Source: Planctomycetota bacterium (GTDB taxonomy: Bacteria > Planctomycetota > Planctomycetia > Gemmatales > Gemmataceae). Taken from it: a DNA stretch of 64,000 nt. A program made the position numbers and the translations under genes. The stretch is taken from positions 1-64,000 of the forward strand of contig QWOS01000038.1 in NCBI GenBank assembly GCA_003669555.1. The letters are read 5' to 3'. The notes below the pieces were generated by a model, which was given only the letters and a program-made list of their open reading frames with translations, was not told where the DNA came from and did no database searches. Below, piece after piece: positions 45,376 through 55,782 of the stretch (its first letter is position 1; every line of letters starts with the position of its first letter).

Positions 45376-46902
45376 TCAAGGCTTTGGAATGAAATTCAGC
45401 GTGTAATAGGCTTGTGGATGAAGCAGTTTGCGCCCCTCCTTCGAGCGAAGATTGGGACACGACAGATCGTGCACATGGCCCACCTGCAATCCCTCCACAA
45501 CCAGCCGGGCACTTTTTCCATCCGCCCCCACCGTCACGCCAGTCACCCTGGCGGTGGTCTGGTCCACCTCGGGACTGCCATAGTCGCCCCGATAGATGTA
45601 GGTAAAAGTGACCAGCTTGTAGTTCTCGGCCTTGCTGGCTATTTCAGCATCGACAGGTTCGGTGAAAGTCAACTCGAAGCCATCCGGCCTGGCTTGCATG
45701 GTGTGGATCTCAAAAGGTGTCTTGCCGGTCCACACCAGGCGCTCGACCGAGAATGGTTTCGGCCCCTTCGAGCCCCAGCCACGGTTGGTGCCGCCCACGA
45801 ACATCGAACCATCTGTTCCCTGACGAACCGGTACCACCCCTGAGCCAAATCCCTCCCGGAAAGGGAAACATGCGCCCTGGTAGTAGCCGTTCACCTTCTC
45901 CAGAAAACAGCGCATCACCGTGCTGTGGGTCTGGTCGCCGACAAAAAGCTGATTCCTGAAAGGGCCGAAGACGCCATTGCTGCCATCAAACTCCACGCCG
46001 CTGGCACTCTGGCCCATTTTGCCGTAGGGAAAAAGGATCGCGGTGGGCACAAGTTCAGGGATTCTGGCGAACTCGGTCATCATGCGGCTGTTGGTCTTGG
46101 GTTCGACAGGCTTTTTGCCGAGATATTTCGCCTCGGGCTCATCGTACCAGCGAAATCCACCCGGATGCCCGACAAAACCACCCTGTTTCATGTGCTTTAG
46201 CCCGCAAGTCCCGTTCCATGGACCCTGGTTATCGGTATAAAAGACATCTCCCTCTGCATTGAAACCCACCCCACCCGGTGAGCGCACACCGGAAGTGGTG
46301 GGCACAAACTTGCCTTCCGGGGTAACCTTGCCGCCCCAACCCCGGAATTTACTATCCGAGTTGAAAGATCCTGTCAGACATAGAGCTGTCCAGATGTTAC
46401 CTTTTTTGTCAAAGCGCGAACCCAGGGCATATTCATGGTAATCGCCGTTCACATCCCAGCCTTCTGCCACTACCTCGAACAGATCGGCTTTGCCATCGCC
46501 GTTTGAATCTTTCAGCCGGGTGACATCGGGCCGTTGCGTGGCATACAGCCAGCCATCCTTCCAGGCCAGGCCCAGCACTTCATGCATGCCATGGGCGAAC
46601 CGGGTGAACTTCACCTTGGCAGGATCGGCATCGTAGGGGTTGTCGATCATCCAGATTTCGCCACGGCGTGTGCCCATTGCCACACGCCCGTCAGGCAACA
46701 ACTCAAAAGCCCCGGCCTCCAGCACCTGCCCGGGAGGCGTGGTGAAGGTGAGGATCTTGTAGAAGTCGGTTTCCTTCTCCGGTTTGGCCTCAACCCTGGC
46801 ATCACCCGGCTGCGCCCAGGCCACCACGGAAACCAGCGCCACACCCAACAGGGAGGCCCATGTTCCCTTGATCCATCCACCACGATTCCCGATGGTTCCC
46901 AC
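45376..46902 (-). CDS. Exported beta-propeller, dehydrogenase-like
   Basis: A 508-residue protein from the GTG at 46902, which has GGAG seven bases upstream; the track start at 46992 lies in the upstream gene. The signal is [22 protein letters not shown]. The propeller has [70 protein letters not shown] and [12 protein letters not shown], as in planctomycete putative membrane-bound dehydrogenases related to sugar (PQQ) dehydrogenases. No haem motif is present, but the gene lies 55 bp after a multi-CxxCH gene, so electron transfer to that protein is plausible. Confidence 0.82.
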   Translation of the reverse strand: MGTIGNRGGWIKGTWASLLGVALVSVVAWAQPGDARVEAKPEKETDFYKILTFTTPPGQVLEAGAFELLPDGRVAMGTRRGEIWMIDNPYDADPAKVKFTRFAHGMHEVLGLAWKDGWLYATQRPDVTRLKDSNGDGKADLFEVVAEGWDVNGDYHEYALGSRFDKKGNIWTALCLTGSFNSDSKFRGWGGKVTPEGKFVPTTSGVRSPGGVGFNAEGDVFYTDNQGPWNGTCGLKHMKQGGFVGHPGGFRWYDEPEAKYLGKKPVEPKTNSRMMTEFARIPELVPTAILFPYGKMGQSASGVEFDGSNGVFGPFRNQLFVGDQTHSTVMRCFLEKVNGYYQGACFPFREGFGSGVVPVRQGTDGSMFVGGTNRGWGSKGPKPFSVERLVWTGKTPFEIHTMQARPDGFELTFTEPVDAEIASKAENYKLVTFTYIYRGDYGSPEVDQTTARVTGVTVGADGKSARLVVEGLQVGHVHDLSCPNLRSKEGRKLLHPQAYYTLNFIPKP

Positions 46903-46957
46903 GGCTCTACTCCCCGCTATGTCTGCTGTGCTTGCCTGTTCCCCAAATAAATCTGCC

Positions 46958-49672
46958 TTACCAAAGGTATTCCACCTTGCTGGTGCCCTCACCCAGCGGG
47001 AGCAGCAACTCCTTCTTGTCGCCTTCGCCTCGCTCCAGGAGGGTATCCCCCTGAATCTTCAAACCACCTTCCACTTCGTAGCTCCCGTCAGCTTTCTTCT
47101 CGATCCTGCCAGTAGCCAGGCGCAGGTAACAACCAGCCGCCGCTCCAGCTTTCACTTCACGGGTGAACCCCTTGACCTTGCCTTCCCTGGGAACGAAACC
47201 ATCCTCCACCGTGGCGGTGCCATCCTGGTAGAGAAACACCGGCCTCCCCTTGGAACCCAGCTTATATCCTGAAAAACGCCAACCGGCTTCCCGGCTGGAT
47301 TTTGCCGGCCAGACTTCCCTGAGATTTTTCAGGCGAGCCACACCAGATCCCCTCGGCAGAGCCACCACCGAATCACCGAGAGGCCCCTCGAAACCCACAC
47401 CGCGGTCTGTCCAGTGCTTGGCGGCATCGATGAACGCTTCCTGCCACAGTAATGCCAGGCGCAATTCGTTGGCATCAAACGCCAGGTTCACCTTTTCGGG
47501 ATAACCCACGCCAATGCCCCGGGCCCCCGCCCCTTCGATGAAATTGCGATAAATGATCGGCTCGGTTGTCGCCACCAGCGGAATCGATTGCTTCTGCACT
47601 CCCAAAGGCAGGCGGGCATTGCGGCCATCAGCCAGATACAGCCACATGGCCTCGATCTGGGTGCGGGCGGTGCCGTCAAGTACATCGTCGAGAATACTCT
47701 TGCCATCACGGAAAGCGGTGGGCATGCGTGTTCCCGGGCGAATCTCCTGGGGACGATCGGTGTAGGCGTGGAACCAGTCCCGCTCGAGCCTGGTGGACAT
47801 CAAAGCCATATCGATGCCCTGCACACCCTCGGCCTTGTTGCCATTGAATGTGTGGCACTTGATGCAGCCAAAGGCGGTGGCACCAGTCAGCATCCGTCCT
47901 ACCGATTTCACTTTGGCAGGCGTCTCTTTCATTGTCACCACACCCACAGATGGCAGCTTGTCTGCTTCCTTCAGATCGGCCGCCAGATGCTTGGCGGCAT
48001 TGCCGAATCCCGGCATGCGGGTCAGCATGTAGGGCCGGTCCTTGGCACCCTGGACCAACAGGTTTTCCAGATAGGGCAGACGCAGTTTGGCACCCGTCAG
48101 GAACAGCAGTGGTGGCACACGGGCCTCCTCGCCCATCTCGGGCTGGGTGGTCTTGAACAGGGTATTAAAGGCCTCAATTGGCCCCCCCTCCTTACCACGC
48201 TCATGGCAGGCCAGGCAGTTCAGGGTCACCATGGTTTCGCGAATCCGTCCCTCAGCGTTGACCGGTCCTTTCGGATTGGCCAGAGCGGCGACGATTGCTT
48301 TCTTTTGGGGTGCATTGAGTTCATATCCAGGCAACCAGTCGGACGGCTTATCGGCCATGCAACCACCCGATTTCAGTTCCGCCAAAGGCTTCGCCAGGTT
48401 GGGTGCCAATTGCGAAACAACCGTCTTGTCCCCTTCCTTCATCATGTGGCAGTTGGCGCAACCGCTGGACGCGAAAATCTGCCGGCCCTGGAAAACCTTG
48501 GCGGGATCTTCAACCAGGTAGTCAGGATCTTCTGGCTTGCTGGAAAGATCTGCCGCAGAGGCCAGTGCCGCCGCACTTGCGGCCATGACGGTTTCCAAGG
48601 CCACATTTGCTTGCCCAGGGGCGCGAATTTCCGCCTCCAGCTCCCACTCACCACCACCCTGAAAGTACCAAACCTCCACCGTATGAATGCCAGCGGTCAG
48701 CTCCACGCGGCCATTGCCAGCCTGCTTGGGGTGAACGCCATCCACATCAACCACCGTTTTGCCATCGACCAGAATCCGGGAACCGTCATCGCTGGCCACC
48801 GTGAAGTTGTACCGGCCAGCTTTTTCGGCCTGAAACACACCTTTGAATCGCATGGCGAAATTATTTTTGCGAGTGGCGACATTCAGGTCCAGACCCTTGC
48901 AGGTGCCTGATTTGATTGGTTTCAGCTTTGCCAGGTCGGGAATTTTATCCCATTCCCCCTCGTAATAGTCGAACCCGATGGGCAAGGTACCACCGATGCC
49001 AGCAATTTTCTGGTCTCGCAACAGATAATGCGCGACTTCGCGTGGCTGATTGCCAGTCAGCAGGCTCGGCATCCGCCCACCGGGTCGCAATTCATGAGGG
49101 TTTGCCAAAAAACCGGCCAAAGCGGTCAGGCTGTACTTGGCGGCCAAATCGGGCAAAGGAACCGCACCAACAGGCAATGATGAACGGCCCGTTTTTGACT
49201 CCAGCGGGCCATGGCAGGCGGCGCAGCCCAGATTCTCGAAATGCGCCTTCCCTTGTGCGACACCCTTCTGATCAATGGCCGTATGCCTGGTTTTGCCAGT
49301 GCTGGCAAGATAATGCACCAGACGGTCCACCTTATCAGCGCTGCCAGGCCCACGGAGCAGATGGGGCATCGTGGTTCCAGGCTTGGCCTTTTGTGGGTCT
49401 GCGAGATATTCGCGGAGCCAGCTCACACGCGCCCGAGCACCAACCTGACTCAAATCTGGACCGCTCTTGGCACCCGTGGCTGGCAGGTCTGGTGAACTGT
49501 GACAACGCACACAGTTCAGCTCGGTCAGCAGGATCCGCCCGCCCGCTGCAGGATTTTCACCCTTGCCGTGAAACCGATCAAAGCCGGCAACGACAGGAGC
49601 GCCACCGTGGCTGGCGCTCGTCAGGCCCAACAAACCAAGGAAAACAACGGCATTTGCGACACGAATCCGCAT
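46958..49672 (-). CDS. Multi-CxxCH cytochrome-like protein with PA14 domain
   Basis: A 904-residue exported protein. Start moved to the ATG at 49672 (AGGTGG upstream, signal [20 protein letters not shown]). Five CxxCH sites are visible: CVRCH, CAACH, CANCH, CLACH and CIKCH. Between the second and third is a PA14-type domain ([39 protein letters not shown]). The C-terminal ~250 residues carry no motif I recognise. PA14 domains often bind carbohydrates. With the downstream propeller gene it looks like an oxidoreductase pair. Probable first gene of a two-gene operon. Confidence 0.87.
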   Translation of the reverse strand: MRIRVANAVVFLGLLGLTSASHGGAPVVAGFDRFHGKGENPAAGGRILLTELNCVRCHSSPDLPATGAKSGPDLSQVGARARVSWLREYLADPQKAKPGTTMPHLLRGPGSADKVDRLVHYLASTGKTRHTAIDQKGVAQGKAHFENLGCAACHGPLESKTGRSSLPVGAVPLPDLAAKYSLTALAGFLANPHELRPGGRMPSLLTGNQPREVAHYLLRDQKIAGIGGTLPIGFDYYEGEWDKIPDLAKLKPIKSGTCKGLDLNVATRKNNFAMRFKGVFQAEKAGRYNFTVASDDGSRILVDGKTVVDVDGVHPKQAGNGRVELTAGIHTVEVWYFQGGGEWELEAEIRAPGQANVALETVMAASAAALASAADLSSKPEDPDYLVEDPAKVFQGRQIFASSGCANCHMMKEGDKTVVSQLAPNLAKPLAELKSGGCMADKPSDWLPGYELNAPQKKAIVAALANPKGPVNAEGRIRETMVTLNCLACHERGKEGGPIEAFNTLFKTTQPEMGEEARVPPLLFLTGAKLRLPYLENLLVQGAKDRPYMLTRMPGFGNAAKHLAADLKEADKLPSVGVVTMKETPAKVKSVGRMLTGATAFGCIKCHTFNGNKAEGVQGIDMALMSTRLERDWFHAYTDRPQEIRPGTRMPTAFRDGKSILDDVLDGTARTQIEAMWLYLADGRNARLPLGVQKQSIPLVATTEPIIYRNFIEGAGARGIGVGYPEKVNLAFDANELRLALLWQEAFIDAAKHWTDRGVGFEGPLGDSVVALPRGSGVARLKNLREVWPAKSSREAGWRFSGYKLGSKGRPVFLYQDGTATVEDGFVPREGKVKGFTREVKAGAAAGCYLRLATGRIEKKADGSYEVEGGLKIQGDTLLERGEGDKKELLLPLGEGTSKVEYLW

Positions 49673-50000
49673 GGGAAACCACCTCGGGCCAGCCAAACCG
49701 GACAAGCACCGTTCAATCGGGCACCGTCCTCCAGATCCAGTCAGCAGTGTACTTTCCTTTTTTCCCTTGGCAAGCACTACCTACGCCGCCCCCGGATTCC
49801 TGGGCCCTTATGCATAAACCGGACTGGGAGGCAGCCTTATTCACCAGCCACACCAGAAACCGCCCACCTGAAAACCGGTTCAGTTTCCCACAAGTTATTC
49901 GATTTCAGGATTTTCCAACAAAAGAAGTCCCTTCAATCCGCCTGTTTTCATAAATTTAAGCTTGCATGCCTGGGCTGCACCCCCTGCAACGGAGAACGCC
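49673..50000. other. Divergent intergenic region
   Basis: This holds the upstream regions of the multi-CxxCH gene (minus) and the S9 peptidase (plus). The right half is AT-richer (about 49900-49960). No palindrome or tRNA was noticed. Confidence 0.4.
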
Positions 50001-52274
50001 ATGCGGTCGTTTCAAGCCACCTGCTTCCTGGTTACCTTGCTGGCCTTTCCAGCCAACGGGCAAACCCCTGATCCTTCCCGGCTCACCCTGGACCGCATTT
50101 TTGCATCCGGTGATTTCAGGGCTGGTTTTGAGCGCTCCCCCCACTGGATTGATGCAAAAAGCTATGCCCAACTCGAGCCCAGCACCCTTCATAAGGGTTT
50201 CCACGACCTGGTGCGGGTGGACCCCCTCACCGATGCCAAAACACCGATTGTCACCGCCGAAAAACTGATTCCCGCCACAGCCAAGTCGCCTCTGCGTATC
50301 GACGATTACACTTTCTCCAAAGACCAGGATCTGCTTTTACTCTTCACCAATAGCGCACGGGTCTGGCGACGCAACACCCGCGGCGATTACTGGACCTATC
50401 GCCTTTCCACTGGCAAACTGACCAGGGTGGGCGACAATCCCAAACCTTCCTCACTGTTTTTTGCCAAACTCTCTCCCGATGGCACACGCGTCGGCTATGT
50501 CCGTGACAACAACCTCTTTGTTGAACCCGCTGGGGGCGGAACCGCTGTCCGCCTCACCAGCGATGGCAAGGTGGGAGGCGATGATGAAATCATCAATGGC
50601 ACATTCGACTGGGTATACGAGGAGGAGTTCGATTGCCGGGACGGCTGGCTCTGGAGCCCTGACAGTCAGCGAATCGCTTACTGGCAAATCAACACCCTGG
50701 GCGTGCCAAGGTTCACCCTGGTGGACCAAACGGCTGGCAAATATCCTCGTCTCACCACATTCCCTTACCCCAAGACAGGTGAGCAGAACTCCCTGTGCCG
50801 GGTGGGCGTTGTCCCTGTCAGCGGCGGCCAAACCACCTGGATGCAGGTCCCCGGCGACACCCGCACCGAGGGCTATATTCCCCGCATGGATTGGGCCGAA
50901 AGCCCAGAGGTGCTGGTTTTGCAGCGCTTGAATCGGTTACAAAACCAGAATCAGGTCCTGCTTGCCAGCGCCAGCACTGGCCAGGTAAAAACCATCCTCA
51001 CCGAAAAGGATGACACCTGGGTGGAGGTCCATGACGAGTCCATGCAATGGCTGGATGGCGGCAAATCGTTTACATGGATCAGTGAGCGCGATGGCTGGCA
51101 GCATCTCTACCGGGTTTCGCGGGATGGCACCTCCAGCCGATTGATCACCAGCGGTGCCTTCGATGTCAAATCCGTGCTGCGAGTCGATGCGAAAAAGGGC
51201 TGGGTGTACTTCCTCGCTTCGCCTGGAAAACCCACCGAACAGTATCTGTTTCGTTGCCAGCTTTCCCCTCCCGCTGATAACGCCCCGCCTCCGGAGCGCC
51301 TCACCCCGGCCAACCAGACCGGCTGGAACGATTACCGGGTCAATCCCGATGGCGACCAGGCGGTCTGGACCCACTCCTCCTTCGGTGTGCCACCATCCAC
51401 CTCCTTGATGAACCTCGACGGGCACCGGGTCATCCGCCCCATCAACGCCAACATCAAACTCAAGGAAACAGTGGCCCGGCTGGCGCGTTCGCCGGTGGAA
51501 TGGTTCCAGACAACTATCGGCGATGGCCTGACTATGGATGGATGGCTGATCAAACCCCCTGATTTTGATCCGAACAAGCGCTATCCGCTCCTGATTCATG
51601 TCTATGGCGAGCCTGCCGGCCAAACCGTCGCGGATCGTTGGGGGGGCAGCAACTATCTATGGCACCTTTATCTGGCGCAACAGGGCTATCTGGTAGCCAG
51701 TATGGACAACCGGGGCACAAAAACGCCAAAGGGCCGCGCCTGGCGCAAGTCCATCTACCGCAAGATTGGCGTGCATGCCTCGAATGATCAGGCCACCGGT
51801 GCCAGGGAGTTGGCCCGCCGCCCCTATGTCGATGCTGGCAAGTTGGCAGTCTGGGGCTGGAGCGGCGGCGGCTCCATGACGCTCAATCTGCTGTTCCGTT
51901 TCCCGGAGCTGTATGCCACAGGCATGTCCGTGGCTCCGGTGCCCGACATGAGCCTGTATGACACCATTTACCAGGAGCGCTATATGGGGCTGCCGGGGCC
52001 GAACGCCGCTGATTACAAAGCGGGCTCACCACTCAGCCACGCCTCCGGATTGAAGGGAAACCTGCTGCTGGTACATGGGACCGGCGATGACAATTGCCAC
52101 TATCAGGGGACGGAGAAGCTCATGGAAGTGCTGGTAGCTGACAACAAGCCATTCACCCTCATGCCCTACCCCAACCGATCCCACTCGATCAACGAGGGGA
52201 AAAACACCACCCGCCATCTCTACCAACTGATGACCCGTTATCTCAACGAAAAAACCGCACCAGGAGGCCGGTAA
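50001..52274 (+). CDS. S9 family peptidase, dipeptidyl peptidase IV-like
   Basis: A 757-residue secreted serine peptidase. The ATG at 50001 (GGAG seven bases upstream) gives the signal MRSFQATCFLVTLLAFPANG. The N-terminal beta-propeller is DPPIV-type (YTFSKDQDLLLLFTNSARVWRRNTRGDYW, NGTFDWVYEEEFDCRDGWLWSPDSQRIAYWQ). The double-Glu loop (DWVYEEEF) that binds the substrate N-terminus is present. The alpha/beta-hydrolase domain has nucleophile S621 in WGWSGGGS, Asp in HGTGDDNCHYQG and His in NRSHSIN. It should remove dipeptides from peptide N-termini outside the cytoplasm. Confidence 0.93.
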   Translation: MRSFQATCFLVTLLAFPANGQTPDPSRLTLDRIFASGDFRAGFERSPHWIDAKSYAQLEPSTLHKGFHDLVRVDPLTDAKTPIVTAEKLIPATAKSPLRIDDYTFSKDQDLLLLFTNSARVWRRNTRGDYWTYRLSTGKLTRVGDNPKPSSLFFAKLSPDGTRVGYVRDNNLFVEPAGGGTAVRLTSDGKVGGDDEIINGTFDWVYEEEFDCRDGWLWSPDSQRIAYWQINTLGVPRFTLVDQTAGKYPRLTTFPYPKTGEQNSLCRVGVVPVSGGQTTWMQVPGDTRTEGYIPRMDWAESPEVLVLQRLNRLQNQNQVLLASASTGQVKTILTEKDDTWVEVHDESMQWLDGGKSFTWISERDGWQHLYRVSRDGTSSRLITSGAFDVKSVLRVDAKKGWVYFLASPGKPTEQYLFRCQLSPPADNAPPPERLTPANQTGWNDYRVNPDGDQAVWTHSSFGVPPSTSLMNLDGHRVIRPINANIKLKETVARLARSPVEWFQTTIGDGLTMDGWLIKPPDFDPNKRYPLLIHVYGEPAGQTVADRWGGSNYLWHLYLAQQGYLVASMDNRGTKTPKGRAWRKSIYRKIGVHASNDQATGARELARRPYVDAGKLAVWGWSGGGSMTLNLLFRFPELYATGMSVAPVPDMSLYDTIYQERYMGLPGPNAADYKAGSPLSHASGLKGNLLLVHGTGDDNCHYQGTEKLMEVLVADNKPFTLMPYPNRSHSINEGKNTTRHLYQLMTRYLNEKTAPGGR

Positions 52275-52299
52275 CAAGGGCTTTCGCATGCCAAACGGG

Positions 52300-52920
52300 T
52301 CATTCGGAGCGGGTGGCACTCGAGGCCAGTTTGCGTAGCAAAAACTGCTCGAACTCGGTGTCCCGGCCCAGTGGAATCCAGCCGCTGTCGATCACCAGGG
52401 GATCGATCACATCGTAATTCCGCTCCACGGTGGTGCTTGACCGGAAAGCGGCCGCCGCTCCAGTGGTCCGCGCCGGTGCCGCCAGGTTTTCAAGTTCCTT
52501 GTAAATTTTCAGGTCGACGAAATAGCCACCATCATCCGCCGCCAGAATTGTCAGCACCCCCCGGTGCCGTAGCGACTGGCATGTGGCATGGATGCGGTCA
52601 CGCGGGTTCATGTTGCCATGCTTCCAGGGCTGAAACAGGCCGGGTGCCACCCTGGGAAATGTTTCGATGCGACCGTCATAGCGATTGGCATAAGCGATAT
52701 CGAACACATCATCCAGTGTGTCGAGAGACTTGTCGAACACGAGCCCATACGAGGGAGGGCCCACCGGAAGATAAAGAGGGTTCCCCTCCTTGTTCGCTTC
52801 CTGAATGGGAGCGACACCGGCAGGTCCCAGTGGTAGCGGATTGTCCTGAAGCGGCCCGGTGGCGCAGCCGACTAACCACACGAGCGAGGTACATGCCATA
52901 GCTCCTCGGCCCAAGACCAT
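52300..52920 (-). CDS. Predicted lipoprotein of unknown function
   Basis: A 206-residue protein. The start is moved to the ATG at 52920 (G-rich Shine-Dalgarno seven bases upstream), which gives lipobox LVWLVGC at about residues 12-18; the track start at 53127 runs into the epimerase gene. The body reads LVFDKSLDTLDDVFDIAYANRYDGRIETFP, RGVLTILAADDGGYFVDLKIYKELE and TEFEQFLLRKLAS. It ends near the S9 peptidase stop, convergently, with a 25-bp gap. I do not recognise the family. Confidence 0.7.
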   Translation of the reverse strand: MVLGRGAMACTSLVWLVGCATGPLQDNPLPLGPAGVAPIQEANKEGNPLYLPVGPPSYGLVFDKSLDTLDDVFDIAYANRYDGRIETFPRVAPGLFQPWKHGNMNPRDRIHATCQSLRHRGVLTILAADDGGYFVDLKIYKELENLAAPARTTGAAAAFRSSTTVERNYDVIDPLVIDSGWIPLGRDTEFEQFLLRKLASSATRSE

Positions 52921-53012
52921 GCGCCACCCCCGGAAAAAACAGGGAACCGGCGCACCAAAATAGCGCGCTAATCCCCACCCGGCAGGCCCTATGCCATGAG
53001 GAGGCCAGCGAA

Positions 53013-53951
53013 TCAAGTCGTTTTTGCGGTTTGCTCCATCCAGCGCAGGGTGTGGGCTAACCCCTCTGACAGCGAAACGGATGGAGAATACCCCAGCAGG
53101 GCCCGTGCCTGGTCCAGATTGGCGCACGAATGGCGGATATCTCCTGACCGGGCCGGGCCAAAGCCGGGTTGTACTGGCTTATCCAGCACCACGCCCAACG
53201 CAGCAATCAATTCCAGCAGGGTGGTCGGCTTGCCGGTTCCGACCTGGACCACCTGTCCCACCATGGCCCGACTTTCCCCCGCAGCCAGCAGCGCCCGCAC
53301 CACATCGCTCACATACACAAAGTCACGGGTCTGCAGTCCGTCACCCAGAACAATGGGCTGCCGGCCCCGCATCAGTGCGCTGGCAAACAGGGCTATCACT
53401 CCCGAGTAGGGACTATCCGGCCGCTGCCGCGGGCCAAAGACATTGAAAAAGCGCAGCCGGGCAGTCTCCAGCCCAAACGATGCGCCAAAGGCCTGGAGGT
53501 ACAACTCCCCGGCCAGTTTGGCGGCCGCATAGGGAGACAAGGGAGAAAGAGGATCGGACTCATGCTGAACAGGCCCGGCGGGTATGCCATAGGCGCTGGC
53601 ACTGCCGGCATACACCACACGCCGCACACCCGCCAGCCGCGCCGCCTGACAAACCGTCACTGTGGCGGTGGCGCAGGCCGCATGGCTCGCCAGGGGATTG
53701 TCCAGGCTGGCCTGCACCGAAGCCAGTGCCGCCAGATGGTAGACCAGTTCCACCCCTCGCATCAGCGGCTCCAGGGCGCTGGCATCCTCAGCCCCGGCCA
53801 CCACCAGATCCACGCCCGGGGGCAGATTCCCCCTTTGGCCGGTGGAAAGGTTGTCCACCACTACTACCCGGTCACCACGGGATACCAGCGCACCCACCAG
53901 ATGGGAGCCGATAAAACCAGCGCCACCCGTCACCAGCACATTCCTGCCCAT
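53013..53951 (-). CDS. NAD-dependent epimerase, UDP-glucose 4-epimerase-like
   Basis: A 312-residue extended short-chain dehydrogenase. NAD motif VLVTGGAGFIGSH, the catalytic Ser/Tyr/Lys in YAGSASAYG and SPYAAAKLAGE, and sugar-nucleotide region NVFGPRQRPDSPYSGVIALF. The family interconverts nucleotide sugars such as UDP-glucose and UDP-galactose or N-acetyl forms; the substrate is not resolved. ATG 53951 is used instead of the track start at 53996, because that start lies within ftsY. It follows ftsY by 41 bp on the same strand. Confidence 0.9.
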   Translation of the reverse strand: MGRNVLVTGGAGFIGSHLVGALVSRGDRVVVVDNLSTGQRGNLPPGVDLVVAGAEDASALEPLMRGVELVYHLAALASVQASLDNPLASHAACATATVTVCQAARLAGVRRVVYAGSASAYGIPAGPVQHESDPLSPLSPYAAAKLAGELYLQAFGASFGLETARLRFFNVFGPRQRPDSPYSGVIALFASALMRGRQPIVLGDGLQTRDFVYVSDVVRALLAAGESRAMVGQVVQVGTGKPTTLLELIAALGVVLDKPVQPGFGPARSGDIRHSCANLDQARALLGYSPSVSLSEGLAHTLRWMEQTAKTT

Positions 53952-53992
53952 GGCCCCCCCCCCAACCCCGTTACGGGGCCTTGTTCCGGCCA

Positions 53993-54901
53993 TCACTCAA
54001 ACAGTGCCGCCACAAAAGCGTCCGGATCAAACGGTTCCAGATCGTCCATCCCCTCGCCCACACCGATCAGTTTCACCGGCAACTCCAGCTTGCGGCGAAT
54101 GGCAAAAACCGAGCCGCCTTTTGCTGTGCCATCGAGCTTGGTGACAATCAGCCCGGTGCTCTGGATGGTTTTCTGGAACTCCTGAGCCTGGGCAATGGCG
54201 TTTTGCCCATTGGTGGCATCAAGGATCATGAGCGCCTCGTGCGGGGCTCCAGGTATCTGCTTGGCCAGGATACGCTGGATTTTCTCCAGTTCCCGCATGA
54301 GGTGGGTTTGCGTGTGCAGTCGCCCTGCCGTGTCGACAATCAGGATGTCATAATGCTTGGCGCGAGCCTTTTCACAAGCGTCGTGCGCCACGCTGGCCGG
54401 GTCGGCCCCCGTCTGTCCCTTGACAATATCCACGCCACTACGCTTGGCCCACAGGGCCAATTGCTCCACGGCCGCGGCGCGAAAGGTATCGCAAGCCGCC
54501 ACCAGAACCTTCTTCCCCTGCTTATTGAAAAGGTGGGCCAGCTTGGCGATCGAGGTGGTCTTGCCTGAGCCGTTCACGCCGGCGATGAGGATCACCGTCG
54601 GGCCGGATTCCGCCAGGTGGATCGATCGATCATCGTCCCCCAGCAGGGTCCGCAACTCTCGCCGCACAAAGGTTTCCACATCGCCGGTGATCTCCCGGTC
54701 GAGGAAGGCCTGACGCACCTGGGCGACAATCTCGCGGGTGACTCCGGCACCCATATCAGCAGCCAGCAGTCGCTTTTCCAATTCCTGCAAGAAGGCCTGA
54801 TCCACTCGCCCCTTGCCGCGGAAAAGACCGGCCACACCCACAAAAAGGTCGCGTGTGCGGGCCAGACCAGACTTCAGTTTTTGCCAGATGGCTCCCAGCA
54901 T
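53993..54901 (-). CDS. ftsY: Signal recognition particle receptor FtsY
   Basis: A 302-residue SRP GTPase that docks ribosome-nascent chain complexes at the membrane. The N domain is helical (LQELEKRLLAADMGAGVTREIVAQVRQ). G domain: G1 GVNGSGKTTSIAKLA (108-116), DTFRAAAVEQL, G3 DTAGRLHTQ, and TKLDGTAKGG with the terminal GVGEGMDDLEPFDP. The acidic N-terminal A domain is nearly absent, as in many bacterial short FtsY proteins. The start overlaps the end of the PHP gene by 28 bp, implying coupled expression. Confidence 0.95.
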   Translation of the reverse strand: MLGAIWQKLKSGLARTRDLFVGVAGLFRGKGRVDQAFLQELEKRLLAADMGAGVTREIVAQVRQAFLDREITGDVETFVRRELRTLLGDDDRSIHLAESGPTVILIAGVNGSGKTTSIAKLAHLFNKQGKKVLVAACDTFRAAAVEQLALWAKRSGVDIVKGQTGADPASVAHDACEKARAKHYDILIVDTAGRLHTQTHLMRELEKIQRILAKQIPGAPHEALMILDATNGQNAIAQAQEFQKTIQSTGLIVTKLDGTAKGGSVFAIRRKLELPVKLIGVGEGMDDLEPFDPDAFVAALFE

Positions 54902-55779
54902 GCTTTCTCCTCAGGTTTCAGGTTCCACTGGCTGGTATTCCAGGGAAGCTTCAAAAAATCTTCCTGTGACAATGACCGACAACCCGGGGCGCGTGGCCCA
55001 GGGCCATGGCAATCACTCCCACCGGTCACGCTCATTCCCGCAGCGGCGGCCATGGTTTTCAATTGCGCCACCCGTTTGGCTGAAAAGTCGGGGTACTCGG
55101 CCTCCAGGGCTTGCACACCCTCTCCCGCCAGCCCGGTCACCTGTTCCATGGCGATCCACTCAGGGGGATGGGCCAGACTGCAAAACCCACCCGCCAGCAC
55201 AACCATTTCCACCGCTTCCGGAAGGGGCATGCCAAACGCATCCAGCCTCACCCCAGCGCCTCCCAGCAGCCAGCGCCGGATCCCCTGCTGCACGGTGGCG
55301 ACATGCCCTGTGGCCACCAGATGCTGGGCCAGATGCCTGCGTCCCGGCACAGTGGGCATCACCATATCGGGAATTTCCAGGCCGCGGGCGCGGATCTGGT
55401 TCAGAGCCCCCAGCAAACGGGTCACGCGCCTTTGACGAATGGCAGCCAAACCAGCCAGGAGCGCCTCGTCAGAACCATCCATCCCGTAGGCCAGCAGATG
55501 CAGGTCGCGCCCTTGCCAGGTGACCGAAATTTCCACGCCAAGAATCACGGCCGGGTCACCCGCACGCCGCAAATTGAGGGTTTGCCTGCCACCCTCCAAA
55601 GTATCGTGATCAGTCACAGCCATGGCCGCCAATCCGCTACGCCTGGCCAAATCAAGCAAATCCGGCGGGCTGTAATTCCCATCACTGGCAGTTGTGTGCA
55701 GGTGCAGATCGGCCCGGCCATAGTGGCGGGGCCTGGCGAGCAACTGGCACATGCGTGTGAAAGGCTGACCGCGCGGCAT
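54874..55779 (-). CDS. PHP-domain phosphoesterase
   Basis: A 301-residue polymerase-and-histidinol-phosphatase domain protein. Metal-binding motifs are ADLHLHTTASDGNYSP, AVTDHDTLEG, GVEISVTWQG, SLAHPPEW and GGSDCHG. It resembles the RNase AM/YciV group, which hydrolyses 3',5'-nucleotide bisphosphates and trims RNA 5' ends. The exact substrate is inferred. Start ATG 55779 lies four bases after the nusB stop; its 3' end overlaps ftsY. Confidence 0.88.
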   Translation of the reverse strand: MPRGQPFTRMCQLLARPRHYGRADLHLHTTASDGNYSPPDLLDLARRSGLAAMAVTDHDTLEGGRQTLNLRRAGDPAVILGVEISVTWQGRDLHLLAYGMDGSDEALLAGLAAIRQRRVTRLLGALNQIRARGLEIPDMVMPTVPGRRHLAQHLVATGHVATVQQGIRRWLLGGAGVRLDAFGMPLPEAVEMVVLAGGFCSLAHPPEWIAMEQVTGLAGEGVQALEAEYPDFSAKRVAQLKTMAAAAGMSVTGGSDCHGPGPRAPGCRSLSQEDFLKLPWNTSQWNLKPEEKACWEPSGKN

Positions 55780-55782
55780 GCG

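Noticed and set aside
47588-48910. 440-aa plus-strand ORF
   Set aside because: Antisense to the PA14/CxxCH protein and lacks recognisable motifs.
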